64,000 nucleotides of DNA from JAHEKD01 sp965204695 (GTDB lineage: Bacteria; Pseudomonadota; Gammaproteobacteria; Arenicellales; JAHEKD01). Position 1 is the first letter of the stretch. Every line of letters starts with the position of its first letter. The notes under the pieces are model-generated. The model had not been told where the DNA came from. It searched no databases and was given only the letters and a program-made list of their open reading frames with translations. A program made the position numbers and the translations under genes. Positions 43,815-52,975 of the stretch are shown here, piece by piece. The DNA is taken from assembly GCA_965204695.1 (NCBI GenBank), contig OZ242007.1, positions 62,001-126,000 of the forward strand, given 5' to 3'.

Positions 43815-45035
43815 TTATGTAGCAATTATTTGTAAATACCATTTTATAAAATTAATAGTATAAGTTTCCATAGGTGCGTAAGGTCCTGGCTGGTAAAAAC
43901 GTGACAATACCCCTTTTTGATTGCGTTCAATAATCTGCTTATCAGCCAGGGTGGTCACATTCCACAGCCATTTCATACTTTCAAGATCAATTTCTTGTTC
44001 ACCTGCATCGTCTCGCACTAGCCAAATCACTTCCGCATCAGTTTGATCAACACAGCGCGGAGTGAATCGATACAAAACCACATGATCACAGTAAACTAAT
44101 AAAAAAGTTAAATTTCCTAACTGAACATTGCTGGCGCCGGCATCAGAATCTTTCAGTTTTCCAAGTAAAGGTGCAACCGATTGCCCATCTTCGCTACCAG
44201 TTAAGTATCCATCAAACAAAGCATAACGATCATAATGATAGGGTGATAGCCTCTTCTTCAATGCTTCTGGTTGATCTAATTTAATCTCTTCGGAGCATAT
44301 GCCCACTTCTTTGGCACGCAATGCAATAGCATGATCAAATTCTTCAAGCCGCTCATTATTAAGCATTATTGAATGTGAGGCGGAGAATTCTTTATGTGCA
44401 GGACCACAGTGATAACATTCATCAAAATTCTCAAACACCAACTTCCAATTTCCTTTAATCGGATGGACTTCATGTGCCACAACTTTAGTGTTAGCGAGAT
44501 CAAAAACGGACAAAGGTTTTTCTAAGTTATTTTTTAATTCTCTAAATGGCGGTGGAGCAGGCGATAAGCTAACAAATACAAACCCTGCAAATATTTCAAT
44601 TGCTAACCGGTTTAAACTGAACTTAGCTTTATCAAACTCATTGCCCATCTGTCTTGCGGATAACAATTCACCAGTTAAGGCATAAGTCCAGGCATGATAT
44701 GGGCATACCAATCGTTTATGATTGGATTCCCCTGCTTCACAGATTTTAGACCCTCGATGCCGACAAACATTAGCAAAGGCATTGATTTTCCCAGATTGAT
44801 CGCGGCAGACAATAATCGATTCCTTGTCAATATCAAAAGTATAGGTATCACCAGGGTTGGGAATCTGAGAGTGATGACAAATATATAACCAGTCGCTGAA
44901 AAATATTTTTTCAAGATCAAGTTTATAAATATCAGGATCGATGTAAAAAGCTTGTTCTAATGAATGTGCTGGTTTTTGCCTTTGAACCAGGCTTTTTATA
45001 TCTGCTTCTGATACAACATATGCCTTTGCATCCAT
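43815..45035 (-). CDS. GbcA-like Rieske non-heme iron oxygenase
   Basis: This 406-residue protein has Rieske ligands in CRH (Cys91, His93) and CPYH (Cys111, His114). The iron-site segment ENFDECYHCGPAH (His209, His214) has the same form as glycine betaine monooxygenase GbcA and plant choline monooxygenase. Such enzymes oxidise an N-methyl group and release formaldehyde, or oxidise choline. The expected flavin-ferredoxin reductase partner (GbcB) is not in the window. It starts 1 nt after the aminotransferase gene and precedes the rhodanese gene. Glycine betaine is the nearest guess, but the operon contents suggest another quaternary amine is possible. Confidence 0.9.
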   Translation of the reverse strand: MDAKAYVVSEADIKSLVQRQKPAHSLEQAFYIDPDIYKLDLEKIFFSDWLYICHHSQIPNPGDTYTFDIDKESIIVCRDQSGKINAFANVCRHRGSKICEAGESNHKRLVCPYHAWTYALTGELLSARQMGNEFDKAKFSLNRLAIEIFAGFVFVSLSPAPPPFRELKNNLEKPLSVFDLANTKVVAHEVHPIKGNWKLVFENFDECYHCGPAHKEFSASHSIMLNNERLEEFDHAIALRAKEVGICSEEIKLDQPEALKKRLSPYHYDRYALFDGYLTGSEDGQSVAPLLGKLKDSDAGASNVQLGNLTFLLVYCDHVVLYRFTPRCVDQTDAEVIWLVRDDAGEQEIDLESMKWLWNVTTLADKQIIERNQKGVLSRFYQPGPYAPMETYTINFIKWYLQIIAT

Positions 45036-45036
45036 A

Positions 45037-46488
45037 CTAATTCAGTAAGCCCTCCTGCTTTAAGTCCGCAATTGTTAGCTCAAGACCTTTTTCCAGCACA
45101 CCGAACATTTCATCAATTTGAGGCTTGGTGATGACCAATGGTGGTGAAAACACACACATATTAATAATTGGGCGAACAATGAGACCCAGAGCCTGACAAT
45201 GCTTGTCTATTCGGTTACCGAGGTCATAATCAACGGCTAGTTTTTCTGCCTTAGAATCCTTTGGCGGGTTGGATCGTGGTACTGCATAGCCAGTTTGAGT
45301 ATTATCATCCGACTGACTTTTACTGTCAGGATTAATTTCGCATTCAATACAACCCATTAGACCCATACCGCGAGTATCTACCACAATCGGAAAATCTCTA
45401 AAGGCATGTAAGCGACGCTGAAAATGAGGCGTCATTTCCCTGACGTGTTCCAGAATCTTTTCGTTTTGAATGATTTCAATATTTTTAAGCGCAGCAGCAC
45501 ATGAAACAGGATGACCAGAATAAGTATAACCGTTGGAAAAAACACCGCTTTCTTTATCTATGTCTTTGAATTCTTCTAACAATCGATCCGAAACTAAAAA
45601 TGCACCTAATGGCACATAACCGGATGTCAAACCTTTAGCACAAGTAATAATATCTGCATCAACATCAAAAACAGCTTTACTAGAGAAAAAATGTCCTAAA
45701 CGGCCAAAGCCAGTCACCACCTCGTCAGAAATATATGCCACGTCATATTTTTCACAAATTTGATGACAGGCTTTATGGTAGCCGTCTGGCGGTACAATGA
45801 CACCACCAGAGGCAAGTATTGGCTCGGCAATAAAACCGGCGACTTTATCCGCACCCAATTCGTGAATTTTTTGCTCTAATTCATCAATTAAAAACTGAAG
45901 AAATTCTTCAACAGATTGCCCCTGTTTACGTCGATAAGGATTTGGATCGCTGAGAAAATGAAAATGTTCTTTATCAAAGTCATTATAATTTTTATCTCTA
46001 GTTTTGCCGCAGGCAGAAGAAGACAAGTAAGTGCTGCCATGATAGGCATTAGCCCTGGATATAAAATGCTTTTTTTCTGGTTTGCCGAGAAAATTATTTC
46101 GAAAAATCAAAAAGCGCAATGCGGAATCAACTGCCGTGGAACCACCGGTTGTAAAGAAAACGTGGTTCATTCCTTGAGGAGCGACTGATACAAGTTTATT
46201 CGCTAATTGTGCTGCAGGAGAATTAGCTAAACTCCAGGGGCTGACATAAGATAGTTGCATGCTTTGTGCTGCAATGACTTGTGCCATTTCTTCACGCCCG
46301 TGACCGACATTCACACACCACATGCCAGCCGGTCCGTCGATTAGACGGTTACCATCAGAGTCAGTGACGTATATGCCCTTGCCACCTGTAATAACAGTAC
46401 GTTTATTTTCATCTATGGATTTAACATCCTCCCATGGATGGACAAACTGATTATCTAACTGTTGAAGCTGTTCGGTTTTCATACTCAT
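45037..46488 (-). CDS. class III (omega-amino acid/diamine type) aminotransferase
   Basis: This 483-residue PLP fold type I enzyme has the cofactor-stacking region TTGGSTAVDSALRF, DEVVTGFGRLGHFF and the Schiff-base lysine in TCAKGLTSGYVPLG. A polar Ser/Asp/Asn-rich insertion near residues 390-425 is unusual for the family. It resembles SpuC-like and beta-alanine/pyruvate aminotransferases, which convert a terminal amine to an aldehyde. ATGs at 46488 and 46482 are both possible. It is 3 nt after the GcvT-like gene, inside the operon. It suggests that the pathway releases a primary amine. Confidence 0.9.
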   Translation of the reverse strand: MSMKTEQLQQLDNQFVHPWEDVKSIDENKRTVITGGKGIYVTDSDGNRLIDGPAGMWCVNVGHGREEMAQVIAAQSMQLSYVSPWSLANSPAAQLANKLVSVAPQGMNHVFFTTGGSTAVDSALRFLIFRNNFLGKPEKKHFISRANAYHGSTYLSSSACGKTRDKNYNDFDKEHFHFLSDPNPYRRKQGQSVEEFLQFLIDELEQKIHELGADKVAGFIAEPILASGGVIVPPDGYHKACHQICEKYDVAYISDEVVTGFGRLGHFFSSKAVFDVDADIITCAKGLTSGYVPLGAFLVSDRLLEEFKDIDKESGVFSNGYTYSGHPVSCAAALKNIEIIQNEKILEHVREMTPHFQRRLHAFRDFPIVVDTRGMGLMGCIECEINPDSKSQSDDNTQTGYAVPRSNPPKDSKAEKLAVDYDLGNRIDKHCQALGLIVRPIINMCVFSPPLVITKPQIDEMFGVLEKGLELTIADLKQEGLLN

Positions 46489-46491
46489 ATA

Positions 46492-47688
46492 TTAAAAATC
46501 TAATGCAGGGACGGCGTTTCTTCTGGGTGGGTTAAAAAACGGGCGCTTGACGATTTTACAAGGCACCATATCTTTGTGCCATTTAAGTTCTTTGCTGGTG
46601 TAAACATCCACCCAAAGATTATCAGCTTTGGTTTTTGCATCCAGCCAGGCCAATGCAATGTTGCTCTTACAGGACGGTGACCACATTGCCGATGTAATAG
46701 TGCCAACATGTTTACGTTTGTTTTGGTAAATCCACGCATCATTAGCGGGTTTATTACCTTCAAGTTCAATGCCCACTAACTGATAGCGAGGACCCTTTTG
46801 TTTTTCCTTCAATAAGGCTTGCCGACCATTAAAAAATCCTTTGTTAAAGTCAACCAACCGTCCATAGCCAAGTTCAAATGGAGATCGTCCACGATTAAGA
46901 CGAATAACATGATTAGCCGGTGAGAAATCCTTATGAGGAAGAATATAGCCCGCTTCTATTCGTAACATCTCTAAGGCTTTGAGTCCAAAAGCGTGTATCC
47001 CGTGATTTTCACCGACTTCAAATAGATCATCCCAAAGTTTGATTGCATGATAAGGATCAATCCACAGCTCATAGCCTAAATCACCAGTAAAACCGGTACG
47101 CGAAATGATTAAATCATCGCGATTATAAGGAAATGACTGCATTTGAAACGGAGCTAACTGTTCAATACCCTGTAATCCTAATTTTCTTAGCACGGCGGCA
47201 GAGGTCGGTCCTTGTAATGCTAACGCGGCAATTTTTTCGGTTCGATCTTTAATAACAACATCGAAACCTATTGCACTATCTAGTAGCCATGGTAAATGCC
47301 GATCCTGGGTACAAAACATATATTCCGTATTGGAAAATTTAAACAAAGTACCATCATCCAGGGTGTAACCCGACTCATTACAAAACAGTACATAGGCGAC
47401 TTGAGAAGCTTTTATTTTTCTTATATCACGGGTAAACAATCGATTTAAATATAGTTCCGCGTCGGCCCCGGAAATATGATACTTGATCATCGGAGTAAGA
47501 TCTAAAACAGCACACTGATTACGTACAGCGAAATATTCCATATCAGTGTGGGTATATTCATCTGCCACTGTATAACCCGCCCAGCTTACCCAATGACCGC
47601 GTCGGTTAACTTCGAAGGTGCGTTCATGAAATGGTGTGGGAATCACCATTGTGTTGTTGGGTTCGATCATGGGTGTAAAGTTAATCAT
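46492..47688 (-). CDS. GcvT-like aminomethyltransferase / THF-dependent demethylase
   Basis: This 398-residue stand-alone GcvT-fold protein has motifs EYFAVRNQCAVLDLTPM near residue 50, the folate-binding SRTGFTGDLGYELW near residue 195 and GLKALEMLRIEAGYIL near residue 235. The glycine-cleavage H and P proteins are not nearby, so it is not likely to be GcvT. It probably accepts a methyl or methylene group onto tetrahydrofolate, like DmdA or sarcosine-oxidase relatives. The start codon overlaps the stop of the upstream flavoprotein gene (ATGA). It is the likely one-carbon sink of the operon. Confidence 0.87.
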   Translation of the reverse strand: MINFTPMIEPNNTMVIPTPFHERTFEVNRRGHWVSWAGYTVADEYTHTDMEYFAVRNQCAVLDLTPMIKYHISGADAELYLNRLFTRDIRKIKASQVAYVLFCNESGYTLDDGTLFKFSNTEYMFCTQDRHLPWLLDSAIGFDVVIKDRTEKIAALALQGPTSAAVLRKLGLQGIEQLAPFQMQSFPYNRDDLIISRTGFTGDLGYELWIDPYHAIKLWDDLFEVGENHGIHAFGLKALEMLRIEAGYILPHKDFSPANHVIRLNRGRSPFELGYGRLVDFNKGFFNGRQALLKEKQKGPRYQLVGIELEGNKPANDAWIYQNKRKHVGTITSAMWSPSCKSNIALAWLDAKTKADNLWVDVYTSKELKWHKDMVPCKIVKRPFFNPPRRNAVPALDF

Positions 47689-49253
47689 GTGTTTTTTAAT
47701 GCTACGCTAGCTGCATTCATTCCGGCTATCCCATTTACATCTCCACCTGGATGGCAATCAGCACCACAGAGAAATAATCCATTTACTGGCGTCTTATATT
47801 GTGCAAATCCTGGTGCGGGTCTTAACATCAAGAATCGTTCCAATCCAATTTCACCATGATGCCAATGGCCGCCGGTGATATTAAATTGATGCTCAATGTC
47901 GCCTGGAAGTAATATCTCCACATGTTCAACAGCAGCATGTATCCCTGGAAATATATATTCGATTTTCTCAATAATATGATTCTCAAACCGCTCTTTGCGG
48001 CTATCCCAACCGTCCTTATGCGTATAAGGAACATAGGGAACTAAAACAGACATTACATGTTTACCTGCCGGTGCTAATGATGAGTCACGAAAAGACGGAA
48101 CGGTGATCTCTAGTACCGGTTCATGTGCATATTCATTGTATTTGATTGGATTAGACGCACGCTCTATAAAATCCGTATCGGGGGCATAGATAATCCGGGC
48201 ATTAAAATCATTATCATTATGAGTTAACGACTCCGGCAAACGTGACAAGGCCAGATGTGCTTTTGCTGTAGTACCTTGCATTGGGATATGAGATACACGC
48301 CTGACTACATCAGTATCGAGATTTTCAGGGCCCACCATGGATAACATCGTTTGTTTAATGTCTGTGTTGGAAATGATTTGAGCGGCAGCAAACTTTTCAC
48401 CGCCTGCTAGTTCTACCCCTTTGATTTGATTGTCAGTGACTAGAATTCTTTGCACTCGGCTAGAAACACTAATATCAACACCTTTATCCAGTGCAGCATC
48501 AGCAAGAGTTTGTGACAATGCACCCATCCCTCCTTTCGGCAAACACAAACCTGAAGACTGCCGATTGATTATCGAGAAACGGTTCAACCAATTGTAAACA
48601 GTATTTGGCGCTCTTGGGCCTAAGCGAGTACCCAGCACAGATTCAAAACAAATGGCCGCCTTTTGTAAATCATTGCTAAAGCTTTCATCAGCTAAATCGT
48701 AGATATTCATACCAATGATTCGTAGAAAATGCTGTAAATCCTTTTTATCAAGACGTCTGAGTTTTAATCCTGTATTAAACAAGGTTTTGTAGTCTTGCAT
48801 AGAGCCATTCTTTAGCCGAGGAGGAATTTTATCTGTCAGGCCAAACAAGATATCACTGAAAATTTTCATCTGCCGGTGAAAATCGTCCCAATCCTGGTTC
48901 TGCTGTTCCGATAGCATACTGCTATAAATTATTTGTGAATTCTCGCCGGTTAAGTAATTGATGAATTCTTTGTTTTGATTAATCACCAATGTTGAAATAT
49001 TGCGGCTAGCAAACTCAACAGTAGACTCTTGTAAACCGCACAACTTATATATATCAGGATGCAAGCCATAAAGTAGATGAGCGCCCGCTGATACTTTAAA
49101 CTCTGGAGCAAATTCCCTAGTGTTAGCCAATCCTCCCACTTGTTTATTAGCCTCTAACATCAACACCTTTCGGCCTTTCTTAGCCAAAAGATTGCCGCAA
49201 ACCAGTCCGTTTATACCCGCCCCGATAATAATGACATCGTATTGACTACTCAT
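47685..49253 (-). CDS. CrtI/PYROXD2-like FAD oxidoreductase, first copy
   Basis: This 522-residue flavoprotein has the N-terminal dinucleotide-binding motif VIIIGAGINGLVCGNLLAKKG and the C-terminal FAD segment GLFLCGADCHPGGDVNGIAG. It belongs to the phytoene-dehydrogenase-like family, but its neighbours are amine-catabolic genes, not carotenoid genes. The ATG at 49253 overlaps the stop of the second copy (ATGA), and is preferred over an upstream TTG-type extension that would run into that gene's 3' end. It shares about the same length and layout as its neighbour at 49250, suggesting tandem duplication or a heterodimer. Substrate unknown. Confidence 0.88.
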   Translation of the reverse strand: MSSQYDVIIIGAGINGLVCGNLLAKKGRKVLMLEANKQVGGLANTREFAPEFKVSAGAHLLYGLHPDIYKLCGLQESTVEFASRNISTLVINQNKEFINYLTGENSQIIYSSMLSEQQNQDWDDFHRQMKIFSDILFGLTDKIPPRLKNGSMQDYKTLFNTGLKLRRLDKKDLQHFLRIIGMNIYDLADESFSNDLQKAAICFESVLGTRLGPRAPNTVYNWLNRFSIINRQSSGLCLPKGGMGALSQTLADAALDKGVDISVSSRVQRILVTDNQIKGVELAGGEKFAAAQIISNTDIKQTMLSMVGPENLDTDVVRRVSHIPMQGTTAKAHLALSRLPESLTHNDNDFNARIIYAPDTDFIERASNPIKYNEYAHEPVLEITVPSFRDSSLAPAGKHVMSVLVPYVPYTHKDGWDSRKERFENHIIEKIEYIFPGIHAAVEHVEILLPGDIEHQFNITGGHWHHGEIGLERFLMLRPAPGFAQYKTPVNGLFLCGADCHPGGDVNGIAGMNAASVALKNT

Positions 49254-50839
49254 AGTGTCATCCTTTTGTCTGCTAAAATTTCGCGAGCAGCATTTGCACC
49301 AGGCGCACCCATTACTCCACCACCTGGATGCGTACTGGAACCACACATATAAAACCCGGGGATTGGTGAACGATATTGAGCGTAACCAGGAATAGGACGA
49401 TTAAATAAAAGCTGATCCAAAGTCAGTTCACCATGAAATATATTACCTTGAGTGAGACCGGCCTCATTATCTATATCTTGAGGGGTTCTAATTTCGGCAT
49501 GCAATATCAAATCTTTGAAATCAGGGCTGTATTGTGCGATTGCATCTATAACAGTTTGGCCAAAGGCCTGCTTGTCCTGTTCCGTCCACTCACCAGTTGC
49601 TAAAACCGGAGGGGCATATTGAACAAATGCTGACATCATGTGTTTACCAGGTGGCACCATTGTTGGGTCTATTTGTGTTGGGATTAACAAGTCAACAAAG
49701 GGATCTTTAGACCAAGTTCCATTTTTCCAATCGTCATAACCACGTTCAAGACGTTCCATGCTGTCAACAATATTGAAATGCCCTCTCACTGCGGTTGAAC
49801 CTTCTGGCAAGGCAGGAAATGAAGGCATCCCGTCTAAGGCAATGTTTAATTTTCCAGAAGAACCTCGAATTTTGAAATTCTTGACTTGGGTAATAAAATC
49901 TTTAGGCAAATGTTTTTTATTAACTACTTTTAAAAACGTTCGTTTAACATCCATGTTAGAAACGATGACATCTGCATGATATTCATCACCATTTTCCAGG
50001 GCAACACCGATTGCTTTACCGTCTTGAACGATTAAGTCATTGACCGAACAATCCGTTTTAATTTCTCCCTCGCTTGCTTTAAAAGAGTTAGCAAGAGCAT
50101 TAGCGATAGCCCCCATACCGCCTCTAGCTACACCCCATGAGCCTATACTGCCATCAACTTCCCCCATATAATGATGTAGTAACACATAGGCTGATCCCGG
50201 TGAATATGGACCCAGTCCAGTACCAATAATTGAACTATTGGCTATATGCCCTTTGATCGCATCAGTTTCAAAGTAGCGATTCAAATAATCACCACAACTA
50301 ATAGTATAAAACTCAAGCGTATCGTATATTTGAGTTTCAGTGAGCTCCTGTATATCTTTATAAAGTTGCCATAAACCTTTAATATCTTTGGTTTTTCTTG
50401 ATGTTGGGTCTGGTGGAGTGCGTAATAACCATGGTTTGATAAATCGACAATGACGCATTACATCGGTAGCATAATCATCATAGGCTTCCGCATCTCTGGC
50501 ACTGAATCGGGCAAATTCCCGACGCTGTGCTTCATGATCATTATAAGTTGCCAGGTAATTGCCATCTTGTGTAAATGTGCAGCCACCGTCATAGGGAATA
50601 ACTTGTAAACCGTGTTTTGATAATTCTAATTGGCGAAAAATCTCCGGTCTGAATAAACTGCAAACGTATGAACAGTTGGTATATTTAAAACCCGTATACA
50701 ATTCACGAGTAACAGAAGCACCACCAATGTAAGGATTACGTTCCAGGACTAAGGTTTTTAATCCAGCACGGGCTAAATAACAGGCATTAACCAAGCCATT
50801 ATGCCCGGCACCGATGATTATTGCATCGTATTTATTCAT
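49250..50839 (-). CDS. CrtI/PYROXD2-like FAD oxidoreductase, second copy
   Basis: This 529-residue flavoprotein has AIIIGAGHNGLVNACYLARAG at the N-terminus and GFYMCGSSTHPGGGVMGAPG at the C-terminus. It is paralogous to the next gene in the operon but clearly diverged. The ATG at 50839 is preferred over TTG at 50842. It follows the TMADH-like gene with 37 nt between, and its stop overlaps the start of the first copy. Family members include PYROXD2 and bacterial desaturase-like enzymes of unclear substrate. A dehydrogenation of a cyclic or aliphatic amine is a reasonable inference. Confidence 0.88.
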   Translation of the reverse strand: MNKYDAIIIGAGHNGLVNACYLARAGLKTLVLERNPYIGGASVTRELYTGFKYTNCSYVCSLFRPEIFRQLELSKHGLQVIPYDGGCTFTQDGNYLATYNDHEAQRREFARFSARDAEAYDDYATDVMRHCRFIKPWLLRTPPDPTSRKTKDIKGLWQLYKDIQELTETQIYDTLEFYTISCGDYLNRYFETDAIKGHIANSSIIGTGLGPYSPGSAYVLLHHYMGEVDGSIGSWGVARGGMGAIANALANSFKASEGEIKTDCSVNDLIVQDGKAIGVALENGDEYHADVIVSNMDVKRTFLKVVNKKHLPKDFITQVKNFKIRGSSGKLNIALDGMPSFPALPEGSTAVRGHFNIVDSMERLERGYDDWKNGTWSKDPFVDLLIPTQIDPTMVPPGKHMMSAFVQYAPPVLATGEWTEQDKQAFGQTVIDAIAQYSPDFKDLILHAEIRTPQDIDNEAGLTQGNIFHGELTLDQLLFNRPIPGYAQYRSPIPGFYMCGSSTHPGGGVMGAPGANAAREILADKRMTL

Positions 50840-50876
50840 CAAGTAATGCTCTGTCTAAGCTGTTCATCATCGATAT

Positions 50877-52928
50877 TTAAATTTCAACTCGGTCATATTT
50901 TATAGGATTATCATAATCCACTTGTTGATCTAATTCTCTGGCCCAACGATGACCGGCATACACTGCATCAGCAATAATCGATGGTGCATCACAATCCCCT
51001 ATTTTTGATACAGTAAAGCTGTTATTGGCGGTTCGCAAATAGTCCTCTAATTCATAATAAAGCTTATCAACAGGCTCACGTGCAGTAACCAAAACAATTG
51101 AATCAGCAGCTATAGATTTAGATTGTTCACTATAAACACAGCTCAATTCAACGAACTCACCGTTAAATGACTTCAGGTTATGGGCGGTAATCATTGATAC
51201 ATTTCTCTCGACTAATCTTCTATGGACCCGATGTTGTTCATCAGTATAGTAACTCCAGCTCGAAACTTTGTCGTCGGGGGTAACATACGTGACATCACAA
51301 CCTTCACCGGCTATTTTTTCGGCGATGACACTGGCCATGTAATAGCTGTCATCATCAAACACCATGACCTTACCTTTGGGTAGCAGGTCATCCATAATTT
51401 GATCAGGAGTAAATATTTTCTCTTCAGAGCTAAGCATACTAAATGACTGTAGATTATTACGACCAAAACCGTCAGCGCGCCATTTTGCTCCAGTTGCAAT
51501 CAGAACATGGTCAGCATTAAATTCGATAACATTTGCAGCCGTTAAATGACTACTTAAATATAATCCAACGTTGTTCATTTTATTAAGCTGTGTGATACGA
51601 TAATCGCGTACTCGCGACCACTCAGCTAACCCCGGCAAGCTTGATTCTTTAGTGACCCGTCCACCCAAGGATTTACTCGCCTCAGCAAGCGTTACTTGAT
51701 ATCCTCGCTCCCCTAGCACTCTTGCAGCTTCTAGTCCAGCAGGGCCACCGCCTACAACCAATACCTCAGCATCACTGCCCTTTTGCTCAATAATTTCCGG
51801 ATGCCAGCCACGGCGCCACTCCTCTCCCATCGTGGGATTTTGTGTACAACGGATTGGAACCGCCAAACCATCAGCAGCATAGCAAATATTGCAACCAATA
51901 CATTCGCGAATGTCCTCATAACGTCCCGCTTTAATTTTGTTAGGGATATAGGGGTCAGCAATTGACGGTCTTGCCGCACCAATAAAATCAGTAATTCCCT
52001 GTTTAACTTGAGAAACCATCGTATCAGGTGAAGTAAAACGCCCAACGGTTACAACCGGCTTACTAGTCGCTGACTTCACGAAACTCATATAAGGCTCTAG
52101 AGCCGCTTCTTGCACAAACCGGGATACGCCCATTTCATATGAATAATCAGCAATGTTGATGTCCCATAGATCTGGTAACTCAGCTAACAAATGAAACATA
52201 TCTTTTTGTTCATTATAAAGCGGCTGCCCATCAATATAATCAGGGTCATCAATCGAAAATCTGACCGCTACGGCACAACGATCACCTACTGTACCTTTGG
52301 TTTCCTCGATTAATTCTTTAACTAGCCGAACACGATTTTCCAGGCTGCCACCGTATTCATCACAACGATTATTGGTCTTTGATGAGAGGAATTGTGTAAG
52401 TAAATAATCATGAGTGGCGTAGACATATACGATATCAAAATCTGCGGCCTTGGCCCTTAATGCCGCTTTTTTATGCCAAAGGCGTAGGTTTTTTATGTCC
52501 TTTCGATCCATTTTTCGTGATTGCCATGGATGACCAATAGAATTAGGTTGATTATCAACACTTACCGGGATTTCACGTGAAAATAGGTTTGATGCACGTG
52601 GCCCACCCATCCAAAGCTCTACACCGGCAAGTGCGCCATGTTGATGAACTTTTTCTGTCATTTGTGCATGAAATTTAATATCTCTGTCATCCCATAATGA
52701 TTGATAGGGATATGGCATATCATCTGAATTAGGATGTATTGAACAATATTCTGTGCACACCACCCCCCATCCGCCTTGAGCTTTAACACTACGTAACTCG
52801 GTTAACATTCGAGGCCTAATCCAACCAAGACCCGTGCAATGAGGAACCTGGTAAAAACGATTTTTCGCTATTACCGGACCTATCTGAACAGGCTCAAATA
52901 AAATGTCATACCTTGATGAATCTGACAT
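50877..52928 (-). CDS. TMADH/DgcA-like iron-sulfur flavoprotein (N-methyl amine dehydrogenase)
   Basis: This 683-residue protein has an Old Yellow Enzyme-type barrel (1-~370), 4Fe-4S cysteines CIGCNIC and a further Cys in IRCTQNP, and a dinucleotide-binding half (VLVVGGGPAGLEAARVLGERG). Cys31 in QVPHCTG matches the cysteine that binds FMN covalently in trimethylamine dehydrogenase. Two of the three aromatic residues of the TMADH substrate bowl appear changed (Trp264 to Tyr in DYSYEMG, Trp355 to Asp), while Tyr60 is kept in TEYCSI. This points to an N-methylated substrate other than trimethylamine, as with DgcA (dimethylglycine) or StcD (N-methylproline). It is the first gene of the operon and has a TetR-type controlled promoter upstream. 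Confidence 0.9.
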   Translation of the reverse strand: MSDSSRYDILFEPVQIGPVIAKNRFYQVPHCTGLGWIRPRMLTELRSVKAQGGWGVVCTEYCSIHPNSDDMPYPYQSLWDDRDIKFHAQMTEKVHQHGALAGVELWMGGPRASNLFSREIPVSVDNQPNSIGHPWQSRKMDRKDIKNLRLWHKKAALRAKAADFDIVYVYATHDYLLTQFLSSKTNNRCDEYGGSLENRVRLVKELIEETKGTVGDRCAVAVRFSIDDPDYIDGQPLYNEQKDMFHLLAELPDLWDINIADYSYEMGVSRFVQEAALEPYMSFVKSATSKPVVTVGRFTSPDTMVSQVKQGITDFIGAARPSIADPYIPNKIKAGRYEDIRECIGCNICYAADGLAVPIRCTQNPTMGEEWRRGWHPEIIEQKGSDAEVLVVGGGPAGLEAARVLGERGYQVTLAEASKSLGGRVTKESSLPGLAEWSRVRDYRITQLNKMNNVGLYLSSHLTAANVIEFNADHVLIATGAKWRADGFGRNNLQSFSMLSSEEKIFTPDQIMDDLLPKGKVMVFDDDSYYMASVIAEKIAGEGCDVTYVTPDDKVSSWSYYTDEQHRVHRRLVERNVSMITAHNLKSFNGEFVELSCVYSEQSKSIAADSIVLVTAREPVDKLYYELEDYLRTANNSFTVSKIGDCDAPSIIADAVYAGHRWARELDQQVDYDNPIKYDRVEI

Positions 52929-52946
52929 AGCAAATAACGATTATCT

Positions 52947-52975
52947 TTGACACAGAAACATTAGATAGTTATTAT
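52947..52975 (+). promoter_or_regulatory. sigma-70 promoter for the TetR gene
   Basis: TTGACA at 52947-52952 is a consensus -35 box and TATTAT at 52970-52975 a -10 box, 17 bp apart. The start of transcription would fall near 52982, inside the operator, leaving a leader of about 20 nt. No good ribosome site is visible before the ATG. Confidence 0.75.

Noticed and set aside
43801..43825. Longer rhodanese start overlapping the Rieske gene
   Set aside because: The upstream codon is TTG without a ribosome site, while the ATG at 43801 has GGGAG at good distance.
46492..47688. DMSP demethylase DmdA
   Set aside because: GcvT-fold proteins are hard to separate by eye; the operon lacks other dmd genes and the DmdC-like gene is in a separate transcription unit 7 kb away.
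46492..47688. Glycine cleavage T protein
   Set aside because: No gcvH or gcvP nearby, and the neighbours are amine-oxidising enzymes.
49254..49346. 31-residue N-terminal extension of the first CrtI-like protein
   Set aside because: It would overlap the 3' end of the second copy and precede the FAD motif with a Trp/Cys-rich sequence unlike the family; the ATGA overlap gives a better start.
47685..50839. Carotenoid biosynthesis genes
   Set aside because: The two CrtI-like proteins are surrounded by amine-catabolic genes and no crtB, crtE or crtY is present.
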